A program made the translations under genes and the position numbers. DNA of 21,848 nt from MGBC108787 sp964591225 (GTDB lineage: Bacteria; Bacillota_I; Bacilli_A; RF39; UBA660). Below are positions 8,356-15,453 of this stretch, one piece after another. Position 1 is the first letter of the stretch, and every line of letters starts with the position of its first letter. The DNA lies in assembly GCA_964591225.1 (NCBI GenBank), contig CAZQAO010000010.1, positions 1 through 21,848 of the forward strand. The letters are read 5' to 3'. The notes below the pieces were generated by a model that worked only from the letters and a program-made list of their open reading frames with translations, did not search any database and had not been told where the DNA came from.

Positions 8356-9786
8356 CTAATCTTTTTCTTTAAAATAAGTTATATCTTTCGTACTCGGTCC
8401 TTTAAGACATTTACCATCGATATCAAATCTAGAACTATGACAAGGACAATCCCAAGTCTTCTCTTCTTCATTAAATATTAAACCACATTTTAAATGAGGG
8501 CATACGGGAATAACTGGATGGACACCATTGTTTTCATCAGTATAAATAGCTATAGTTTGACCATTTTCTTTTTTAAAAGTTAGCTTAGAAGAATACCAAT
8601 CTTTCTTTATATGACTATTTATAAAACCATAAATACTACTAAAAGTATTCTTTAAATAGTTTTTTATGTGTGATAGATAAAAGCGATGAGGATCAAATAA
8701 AGGAGCATAAAAATTTTCTTTATTCAATATTGCATCACTAATTATTTTGGCAGCTAAAATACTATTAGTCATCCCCCAAGTATTAAAACCACTGGCAATG
8801 AATAGATTGGGTTTTATAGCTCCGATAAAAGGCATTTTATCAATTGAAATAATATCGACATTACTCCATTTAAAAACATTTTTATCTTCCGAAATAGCAA
8901 ATTTTTCTTTAGTTTTTAAAAAATTTTCCGTATCATTTTGCTTAAAGGCCGTATGATGAGAACTATCTAAACATATTTTATAAATATCTTTACCATCTTG
9001 ATAATAACGCGTCGAATAACCCGGATTAGAAACAGTAATACTAGTACAATGATTATTCTTAGTAACTTTATAAGCATAAATATAAGATTTTTCAATATAA
9101 GATTTTAAGGGTAAACAAAAAGGAAATAAGAAGAAAGGATAATGACACGCAATAACTAAGTTGTGAGCTTTAATTTTTAGGCCATCACCAAAACAGAGAT
9201 AACCATCTCCTTGTTTTTTTATCTTAGTAATTCTAGTTTGTTCATAAATTAGTTTATTTTTAAGAATCTTCTTAAGTCCATTTAAATATTTAATGGGATT
9301 AAAGACATAAGTATCATTAACTTGTAAAGACCTATTTTTAGCATCTAATTGGACAGGAATATGATTGCGCTCAAAAAATTCTTTTTCTTTAATAAGTTTT
9401 TCATAATCTTCTTCTTTAGGAGCATCTAAAAAAGCAGTTACTTCTTCTAAATCACAAGCAATTTTTTCGTTATTAATAATATCTTTTAATAAATTAATAG
9501 CTGTTAGTTGGGATTTTAAATAAAGTTTGGCTGTTTCATAGTTAGTATTTTTTTGAATCTCCGTATAAATAGCTCCTTGTAAATAGGTAATTTTCCCGGT
9601 CGTATTACTAGTAACTCCACACCCAATGGTACCAGCTTCAACTAAACAAACTGATTCTACCTCTTTTAAATAATAAAGAGTCGTTAAACCAGTGATACCA
9701 CCCCCAATAATTAGAGTATCTATTTCTAAATCTTTAGTTAATTTAGCAAAATGCTCTTGACTTTGATACTTACTCCATAAACTCAT
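8356..9786 (-). CDS. DadA-like FAD oxidoreductase with C-terminal Rieske domain
   Basis: Two-domain redox enzyme. The N-terminal Rossmann motif is GGGITG (residues 28-33), in a glycine-oxidase/DadA-like FAD domain. The C-terminal Rieske iron-sulfur domain has C429-P-H431 and, 15 residues later, C447-P-C-H450, which are the four 2Fe-2S ligands. The frame opens at an ATG at 9798, but the ATG at 9786 has a GGTGAG site four bases upstream while 9798 has none, so I use 9786. No signal peptide is seen, so it is cytosolic. It follows two other flavoprotein genes on the same strand. This architecture is known in Bacillota but its substrate is not established. Confidence 0.87.
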   Translation of the reverse strand: MSLWSKYQSQEHFAKLTKDLEIDTLIIGGGITGLTTLYYLKEVESVCLVEAGTIGCGVTSNTTGKITYLQGAIYTEIQKNTNYETAKLYLKSQLTAINLLKDIINNEKIACDLEEVTAFLDAPKEEDYEKLIKEKEFFERNHIPVQLDAKNRSLQVNDTYVFNPIKYLNGLKKILKNKLIYEQTRITKIKKQGDGYLCFGDGLKIKAHNLVIACHYPFFLFPFCLPLKSYIEKSYIYAYKVTKNNHCTSITVSNPGYSTRYYQDGKDIYKICLDSSHHTAFKQNDTENFLKTKEKFAISEDKNVFKWSNVDIISIDKMPFIGAIKPNLFIASGFNTWGMTNSILAAKIISDAILNKENFYAPLFDPHRFYLSHIKNYLKNTFSSIYGFINSHIKKDWYSSKLTFKKENGQTIAIYTDENNGVHPVIPVCPHLKCGLIFNEEEKTWDCPCHSSRFDIDGKCLKGPSTKDITYFKEKD

Positions 9787-9790
9787 GTTA

Positions 9791-9810
9791 CTCACCATTT
9801 ATAGGGTGAG
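9791..9810. repeat. Inverted repeat over the start of the Rieske flavoprotein gene
   Basis: CTCACC (9791-9796) and GGTGAG (9805-9810) are perfect inverted arms separated by eight bases. On the minus strand the spacer contains TATAAA, a possible -10, and the downstream arm GGTGAG is the ribosome binding site of the ATG at 9786. It could be an operator or a hairpin that hides the ribosome binding site. Confidence 0.5.
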
Positions 9811-9829
9811 AAAATTTGCGAAAAATATG

Positions 9830-11413
9830 CTAAGGACTATATTTTTTAATTAAAGTTTCTGCCACTTTTAAGCCATCTACGGCACTCGTCATAATTCCTC
9901 CCGCAAATCCTGATCCTTCACCACAAGGATAGATACCTTTGATATTAGCTTCAAATGATGAATCTCTTAAAATACGGACTGGAGAAGAAGTTCTACTTTC
10001 CACGCCACTTAAAATGGCATCACCAGTATCAAAATTTTTTATTTTTTGACCAAACACTACAATAGCTTCTTTTAATGCTTCATTAATACTAGGAGGAAAT
10101 AATTCATTTAAATTAGTTAGCGTAAAATCACCTTTATGTTCTGGTTTTATTTTGCCTAAAGATGATGAGGGTTGATTTTTTTGATAATCTTTATATAGTT
10201 GAATAGGTACTTTACCCTTACCTAACTGATAAGCTTTTGCTTCTAATTTTCTTTGAAAATCTATACCTGCTAAAGCCTCTGAACCAAAATCTGCACTATT
10301 TACCGTCACAACTATGGCACTATTAGCATTTTTACTATCGCGTTTTTGATTACTCATACCATTAATAGCTAATCTATTTTTTTCACTACTAGCATTCACG
10401 ACATAACCACCGGGACACATACAAAACGAATAGACACCCCGGTTATTTTTAGCTTGATAAGTTAGTTTATAAGAAGCAGGAGGCAAGATATTAGCATATT
10501 CACCATACTGACTTTCGTTAATATCTTGTTGTAAATGCTCGATTCTTAAACCCACCGCGAATGGTTTGGAAACCATGGCTAAACCATTTTTAGCTAACAT
10601 TTCTAAAGTATCGCGGGCACTATGACCAATGGCTAAAATTAAATTTTGACAAGGAACTATTTTTTGATGATTAATTTCAATAGCTTGTAAACTACCCTTA
10701 TCGACAACAATATTAGTTAGACAACTATCGTAGTGAATCACTCCTCCTAACTTAATAATTTCTTTTCTCATATTGACAATTATTTCCCGTAACCTATCGG
10801 TACCAATATGAGGTTTTTGAACATACTGAATTTCGGGATCTGCTCCCAATTTAACAAACGTTTCTAAGACTTTTTGATTACGAAAATTAGGGTCTATTGT
10901 CAAAGTATTTAACTTTCCATCAGAAAATGTTCCGGCGCCACCTTCCCCAAATTGGACGTTACTATTTTCATTTAATATACCTTGATTCCAAAACTTTTCC
11001 ACTGTTGCGACTCTTTTTTCAATTGGTTCTCCGCGTTCAATTAACACCGGATGATAACCTAATTCTGCTAATAAATAGGTAGCAAACAAACCTGCCGGTC
11101 CACTACCGACGATTATAATGGGATTAACTAATTTTTCAATCCCACATTTGGGATAAACATATTCTTCATGCGGAGTTTTAAAAATATCTTGATTACGACT
11201 ACGACTTAATATTTTCGCTTCGGAAAGACATTCCACATCTATTTCGTATATATACATAATTTGCTTACGATTGCGAGCATCAAGAGATTGCTTATGAATT
11301 TTCATCTTAATTATATCATCTAAGGCAATACCTAATTTTTGGGCTAATTTATATTTGATATGATCTAAAGTATTTTCTTTAATACTAACCTTTACTTGTC
11401 TTACTCTAATCAT
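9830..11413 (-). CDS. COG2509-type FAD-dependent dehydrogenase, uncharacterised
   Basis: A 527-residue flavoprotein of the widespread but functionally undefined COG2509 group. It has a ~95-residue N-terminal alpha/beta domain typical of the group, then the FAD motif GSGPAG (103-108). The family segments NVQFGEGGAGTFSDGKLNT, CPGGYVVNAS and, near the end, GVESRTSSPVRI and YPCGEGSGFAGGI are all present. No membrane segments are present. The start overlaps the end of the HI0933-type gene by eight bases, with an AGGAGAGG site. Family assignment is strong; the reaction is unknown. Confidence 0.88.
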   Translation of the reverse strand: MIRVRQVKVSIKENTLDHIKYKLAQKLGIALDDIIKMKIHKQSLDARNRKQIMYIYEIDVECLSEAKILSRSRNQDIFKTPHEEYVYPKCGIEKLVNPIIIVGSGPAGLFATYLLAELGYHPVLIERGEPIEKRVATVEKFWNQGILNENSNVQFGEGGAGTFSDGKLNTLTIDPNFRNQKVLETFVKLGADPEIQYVQKPHIGTDRLREIIVNMRKEIIKLGGVIHYDSCLTNIVVDKGSLQAIEINHQKIVPCQNLILAIGHSARDTLEMLAKNGLAMVSKPFAVGLRIEHLQQDINESQYGEYANILPPASYKLTYQAKNNRGVYSFCMCPGGYVVNASSEKNRLAINGMSNQKRDSKNANSAIVVTVNSADFGSEALAGIDFQRKLEAKAYQLGKGKVPIQLYKDYQKNQPSSSLGKIKPEHKGDFTLTNLNELFPPSINEALKEAIVVFGQKIKNFDTGDAILSGVESRTSSPVRILRDSSFEANIKGIYPCGEGSGFAGGIMTSAVDGLKVAETLIKKYSP

Positions 11414-12635
11414 TTTTTAAAGCCTCTCCTGCTAAAATACCACTTATCCAAGCAAAACCGAGATTATAGCCACCACAATCACCATCGACATCTAATAACT
11501 CGCCCACCACATATAATCCTTTCACTTTTAAAGATTCCATCGTCTTAGGATTTATTTCTTGTAAAGATACGCCGCCACTACATACTTGGGCAGAAGTAAA
11601 ATCATTAGTTTTAGCTACTGGTACTCGGTGACTAACTATTAGTTTAGCTAGACTATCTTTTTGCTTATTGGTTAATTCTGAAAAAGAAAGAGAGTTAGAA
11701 ATATTAGCTAGATGTAAAAATAAATAAACTAATTTATAAGGTAAAATACCATCAAATAATTGATCAATATGACGATTTAGTAATTTAGCATTTCTTTCTT
11801 GCAACCAATTTAATAAATCAGTTTCATTTTGAATATGTAAGTCAGCCATAAAATTAAGGATAATTTCATAATTTTTATTGTGAGCTAAACCTTTGGCAAT
11901 TTGACCACTTAAATTAAAAACACAAATACCACTAAGGCCATAATCTGTTAGTTGAACTTCCCCTTGTTCTTTCCGGACTAACTTACCATCTTCTACTAAT
12001 GTAAGGGTAGCATCGACGCGAATCCCATTCCATTCCTTGTAATAATTAGAGACTCCAAAAACTTGTGTTAAACTAGGTAAAACGGGAATAATGGTATGTC
12101 CTAAACTAGCAAGTAACGTATAGCCATTGCCATCAGAACCAGTATGAGAAGTAGCTTTAGAACCCGTGGCCATAATAACATAATCACTTTGATAAACATT
12201 ATTTTCAGTATAAACTAAAAATTGCGAGTTCCTTTTTTCTATTTTCGTAACTAAACTATCGGTCATAATAGGGATATCTAAAGCTTTAATCTCGTTCATC
12301 AAAATGGCTTTCATACTTACTGCTTGCATGGAATAGGGATAATAATAACCATTTTTTATTTTCGGAATTAATCCTAAACTCGTAAAAAATTTCATTACTT
12401 TAGCTTGATTTTCGCTCGAAATATAATCTTGCAAGTTACTACTACTTGATGAATGATAATGACTTATATCTTGATCTTCATTCCAATAATTACAATGACC
12501 ATTCCCAGTCATAACTAATTTTTTTCCACTTGTCTTATTTCTTTCTAGCACCATTACTTCTAAATGACGACGTTTAGCACAAATAGCAGCGGTTAAGCCA
12601 GCAGCACCTGCTCCCACAATAATAACTTTTGTCAT
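11406..12635 (-). CDS. HI0933/YhiN-family flavoprotein
   Basis: A 409-residue FAD-dependent protein of the HI0933/COG2081 family, for which no physiological reaction is firmly established. The Rossmann motif GAGAAG is at 8-13 and the family signature GKKLVMTGNGHCN at 37-49. The C-terminal segment VCSGGVSLQEI followed by GELLDVDGDCGGYNLGFAW is diagnostic. The ATG at 12635 has a GTGAGG site close by. It is the first gene of a run of three flavoproteins and has its own extended -10 promoter. All family landmarks are intact and the length is normal. Confidence 0.9.
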   Translation of the reverse strand: MTKVIIVGAGAAGLTAAICAKRRHLEVMVLERNKTSGKKLVMTGNGHCNYWNEDQDISHYHSSSSSNLQDYISSENQAKVMKFFTSLGLIPKIKNGYYYPYSMQAVSMKAILMNEIKALDIPIMTDSLVTKIEKRNSQFLVYTENNVYQSDYVIMATGSKATSHTGSDGNGYTLLASLGHTIIPVLPSLTQVFGVSNYYKEWNGIRVDATLTLVEDGKLVRKEQGEVQLTDYGLSGICVFNLSGQIAKGLAHNKNYEIILNFMADLHIQNETDLLNWLQERNAKLLNRHIDQLFDGILPYKLVYLFLHLANISNSLSFSELTNKQKDSLAKLIVSHRVPVAKTNDFTSAQVCSGGVSLQEINPKTMESLKVKGLYVVGELLDVDGDCGGYNLGFAWISGILAGEALKND

Positions 12636-12650
12636 TTCCTCACCATCGTT

Positions 12651-12659
12651 ATTATATCA
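12651..12659 (-). promoter_or_regulatory. Extended -10 promoter of the flavoprotein run
   Basis: Minus strand TGA-TATAAT ends about 15 bases before the ATG at 12635. No convincing -35 is seen, which is common with extended -10 promoters. Confidence 0.55.
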
Positions 12660-12668
12660 AATAATTAC

Positions 12669-13244
12669 TTAAATGCTTCTTTTATTTAATTTATAAGAAT
12701 CTTCTTCGCTAGCTAATAAGTTAGAATCATTAATTTCTTCATCAAAACCACAAATAGCTAATTGATTTTGTAAATATCTTATTTGCTCTTGATACATTTT
12801 GGCTACTAAATTAAGGCGTTGAAATTCTTGTAAAATATGATCTATTTCTTTTTGACAAAACATTATTTCTTGATTTAATTCTTGAATATATTCTATAAAA
12901 TGGATATTTTCTTCATTCATAGTTAATTTATTTTCTAGACCATTTAATAAAAAATTATTTACTTGTTCTCTTGTCATCATATAGCCGCAATTAACTTCTG
13001 CTCTTACTATATCTAATAATTGCGATTTTTTTTCATTTTTAATAGGAAGACATACCAAAGCATAAAGTTGTTCTCTATTTATTTTATTAATGGGAAATTC
13101 ATTTACTCTTTTAAAAATATCTAATTGCTGAGAAGATAATATATAACTTAAAAATTTAATATTGTATTTATTAGTTAAATAAGAAACGTCGTAGTAAGAT
13201 AAATAAAGTCTAGGTATACATTTCTGATTATCATAAATGACCAA
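12669..13244 (-). CDS. Hypothetical coiled-coil protein, 191 aa
   Basis: I do not recognise this protein. The N-terminal half is rich in tyrosine and hydrophobic residues. Residues ~110-165 have heptad-like spacing and glutamine/glutamate content suggestive of a coiled coil. No membrane segment is seen. The start is a TTG at 13244, supported by an AGGGGTG site seven bases upstream; the first internal ATG is almost 90 codons in, so the TTG start is needed for a sensible protein. It is divergent from the XRE regulator gene and shares its 113-bp upstream region, so the regulator might also act on it. Confidence 0.65.
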   Translation of the reverse strand: MVIYDNQKCIPRLYLSYYDVSYLTNKYNIKFLSYILSSQQLDIFKRVNEFPINKINREQLYALVCLPIKNEKKSQLLDIVRAEVNCGYMMTREQVNNFLLNGLENKLTMNEENIHFIEYIQELNQEIMFCQKEIDHILQEFQRLNLVAKMYQEQIRYLQNQLAICGFDEEINDSNLLASEEDSYKLNKRSI

Positions 13245-13281
13245 GATTTCACCCCTTTTTGTTATCTCTATATGTTATACA

Positions 13282-13308
13282 GTTAATAATAAAAATATGA
13301 ATATTAAC
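13282..13308. promoter_or_regulatory. Candidate operator between divergent genes
   Basis: GTTAATA (13282-13288) and TATTAAC (13302-13308) are perfect inverted heptamers with a 13-base spacer, so their centres are 20 bp (about two helical turns) apart. The right arm overlaps the TTAACG -35 of the XRE gene. This fits autoregulation by a dimer, but the region is AT-rich and no binding data exist. Confidence 0.4.
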
Positions 13309-13333
13309 GCATAATTTCTTTATATGATATAAT
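13304..13333 (+). promoter_or_regulatory. Promoter of the XRE regulator gene
   Basis: TTAACG (13304-13309) is followed after 18 bases by a perfect TATAAT (13328-13333) preceded by TGA, an extended -10. Transcription would begin near 13340, giving a very short leader; the ribosome binding site before the ATG at 13358 is poor. Confidence 0.6.
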
Positions 13334-13357
13334 TAATTTAAGAGATGAGATGAATTT

Positions 13358-14065
13358 ATGGATCAAGAAAAAATCGGTCAATTTATTAAAAAGTTACGAA
13401 AAGATAATCATTTATCTCAACAAGAATTTGCCAAACGCTTAGGAGTTTCTTTTCAAGCAGTTAGTAAATGGGAAAATGGTAAAAATATGCCCGATATTTC
13501 AACATTAAAAGAAATTAAAAAACAATTTCACGTTCCGATTGATGAGATTTTAGGTGGCGTCGAAGCCAAAGATAGTCATAACAAAAAATATTGGTTTCTA
13601 GTTATTTTCTTAACCCTTATTATTATGGGTTTAATTATATTTATTCTCTTTTATTTTAAAAGTACTAATCAACTTAATAATAAATTTAAATTTAATGAAG
13701 TTACTTCTACGAATACCGATTTTAAAGTTTCCGGTAATGTCGTAAAAACTAATGATCGAACTTCCCTTATTATTAATCGCGTTTTTTATACTAAAGAAGA
13801 TGAAAATATTAAATACTCAGAACTTAATTGTAATTTATATGAAGAAAAAGAAAATAAAAAAAATAAGATAACTACTTGTGATAATGGCTACGATTTAACA
13901 CTTTCTGAATACTTACAAAATCTTAAAATTCGAATGGATCACTATACAGAGAATTGTCCTATGTTTACAGAAACTAAGATGTATATCGAAATAAATGCTC
14001 AAAGTAATAATAAAACTGTTATTTATAAAATTCCGATTGAAATTGATGATACTGATTGTGATTAA
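13358..14065 (+). CDS. Membrane-anchored XRE-family transcriptional regulator
   Basis: A 235-residue one-component regulator. Residues ~8-63 are a Cro/C1-type helix-turn-helix, with the recognition region SQQEFAKRLGVSFQAVSKWENG. One hydrophobic segment at ~78-100 follows, then a ~135-residue C-terminal domain predicted outside the cell by its position. That domain has four cysteines (C158, C174, C200, C234) and is lysine/asparagine-rich. The HTH would face the cytoplasm. The gene lies 92 bp upstream of, and on the same strand as, the copper genes, so a role as their sensor is likely but inferred. An alternative is sensing of envelope redox or thiol state. The outer domain is not one I recognise. 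Confidence 0.85.
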   Translation: MDQEKIGQFIKKLRKDNHLSQQEFAKRLGVSFQAVSKWENGKNMPDISTLKEIKKQFHVPIDEILGGVEAKDSHNKKYWFLVIFLTLIIMGLIIFILFYFKSTNQLNNKFKFNEVTSTNTDFKVSGNVVKTNDRTSLIINRVFYTKEDENIKYSELNCNLYEEKENKKNKITTCDNGYDLTLSEYLQNLKIRMDHYTENCPMFTETKMYIEINAQSNNKTVIYKIPIEIDDTDCD

Positions 14066-14069
14066 AAAA

Positions 14070-14099
14070 TTCAACTCTTGGTTGAAACTCATTTTCAAC
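14070..14099. repeat. Overlapping inverted repeats before the copper genes
   Basis: TTCAAC (14070-14075) is inverted to GTTGAA (14081-14086) with a 5-base spacer. GTTGAAA (14081-14087) is also inverted to TTTCAAC (14093-14099), again with a 5-base spacer. The shared central arm means the two hairpins exclude each other if transcribed, or the three arms could be regularly spaced protein-binding half-sites. The half-site resembles GTTAATA at 13282. No U-rich tract follows, so it is not an obvious terminator. Confidence 0.45.
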
Positions 14100-14157
14100 T
14101 ACTACTCTATTTTATCTTCCGGTTATTTGTTATAAAATCTTCTTAAGGAGGGAGTTT

Positions 14158-15444
14158 GTGAAGAAGTTAGTAAAAATAGAAGGCATTTATTGTGAAGAAT
14201 GTAAACACAAAATAAAGGCTGCATTACTAAAAAATGACCAAGTACAAAGTGTGAAAATCAAAAATAATATTGCTACTATTTATGGTACTTCTAATTTAAA
14301 GAATAAAGATATTATTAAAATAATTAATGATTTAGATTACTTTACCAAAGATGAATACATTAAAGATGACGAAGAGGAAATTAATCCTCGAATCAAATTA
14401 TACGAGTTTTTAATTATTGCTATTTTATTTATTTTAATTAGTTTCGTAATATCTAAAATATTTGGTTATAATATTTTTAATGTCATTCCAACAATAGATA
14501 GTAATATTACTTATGGCATGTTATTTTTAACAGGATTATTTACTAGTATACATTGTCTAAGTATGTGTGGAGCCATTCACTTAACTGCTATCTATAGTGA
14601 AAAAAATAATATTAAAAAACCTCTATTTTATAATTTAGGACGTTTAATATCGTATACTTGTTTAGGAGGGTTAGTTGGTTTTGTCGGTCATGTTTTAGAA
14701 ATTAATGATACTTTCAAAGGTATTATTATCATCATCGCTTCGATTATCATGCTTTTAATGTCTTTGAAATTATTAGGTATAATTGACTTTAAACCTTTGT
14801 GTCTAAAAAATAAAAAGATAAAAACTGATAATGCTTTTTTATTAGGACTTTTAAATGGTCTTATGCCTTGTGGTCCCCTCCAAGCAATGCAAGTATATGC
14901 CCTATCCACTGGTTCAGCTCTTAAAGGAGCTTTAGCAATGTTTCTATTTTGTTTAGGAACAATCCCGTTAATGATGGCTATTGGTATCTTATTTAATATC
15001 TTAAAAGGAAAATGGAAAATTATTGTTAATAAAATAGCTGCTGTACTGGTATTTTTATTATCACTTATCATGCTCAATCGGGGCTTACGAGCTTTAAATA
15101 TTGATCTATTTAAAAATTATAATGAGCAAGATTATCTAGTCGCCCAAATTTCTAATAACGAACAAATAGTAGAATTTGATTTAGATTATAATAATTATCA
15201 AGATATAATTGTCGAAGAAAATAAACCGGTCAAAATTATTATTCATGTTGCTGAAGATAAATTAACTGGTTGTAATTATAAAATTATGATGAGAGATTTT
15301 AATATCGAACAAGAATTAGTAGTTGGTGATAATATTATTACCTTTACACCCACTAAAGTAGGAACATACCAATATACATGTTATATGGATATGATTAAAA
15401 ATAATATTAAAGTTGTTCCCAACTTAGCTAAATATCAAAAGTAG
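14158..15444 (+). CDS. HMA / UreH-type membrane / cupredoxin fusion protein
   Basis: A 428-residue copper-handling membrane protein with three parts. Residues 1-65 are a ferredoxin-fold HMA domain with C12-E-E-C15. Residues ~80-312 are a polytopic segment of the SafE/UreH (DsbD-like) type, with HCLSMCG (C133, C137) in one helix and MPCGP (C238) in another. Residues ~325-420 are a cupredoxin-like domain with C372 and C408-Y-M410-D-M412 as probable copper ligands. The start is a GTG with an AAGGAGG site six bases upstream. CopA begins 9 bp after the stop. The three-part layout is known in Bacillota next to copper ATPases; the transport direction is not established. Confidence 0.87.
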   Translation: MKKLVKIEGIYCEECKHKIKAALLKNDQVQSVKIKNNIATIYGTSNLKNKDIIKIINDLDYFTKDEYIKDDEEEINPRIKLYEFLIIAILFILISFVISKIFGYNIFNVIPTIDSNITYGMLFLTGLFTSIHCLSMCGAIHLTAIYSEKNNIKKPLFYNLGRLISYTCLGGLVGFVGHVLEINDTFKGIIIIIASIIMLLMSLKLLGIIDFKPLCLKNKKIKTDNAFLLGLLNGLMPCGPLQAMQVYALSTGSALKGALAMFLFCLGTIPLMMAIGILFNILKGKWKIIVNKIAAVLVFLLSLIMLNRGLRALNIDLFKNYNEQDYLVAQISNNEQIVEFDLDYNNYQDIIVEENKPVKIIIHVAEDKLTGCNYKIMMRDFNIEQELVVGDNIITFTPTKVGTYQYTCYMDMIKNNIKVVPNLAKYQK

Positions 15445-15453
15445 GAGGAAAAA

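Noticed and set aside
14066..14157. CopY-type or CsoR-type operator before the copper genes
   Set aside because: No TACA-N2-TGTA box and no G-tract CsoR palindrome is present; only the AT-rich inverted repeats described above are seen.
14688..15077. 129-codon minus-strand frame inside the HMA fusion gene
   Set aside because: It lies antisense to a well-supported gene with conserved motifs; no ribosome binding site or family features are seen.
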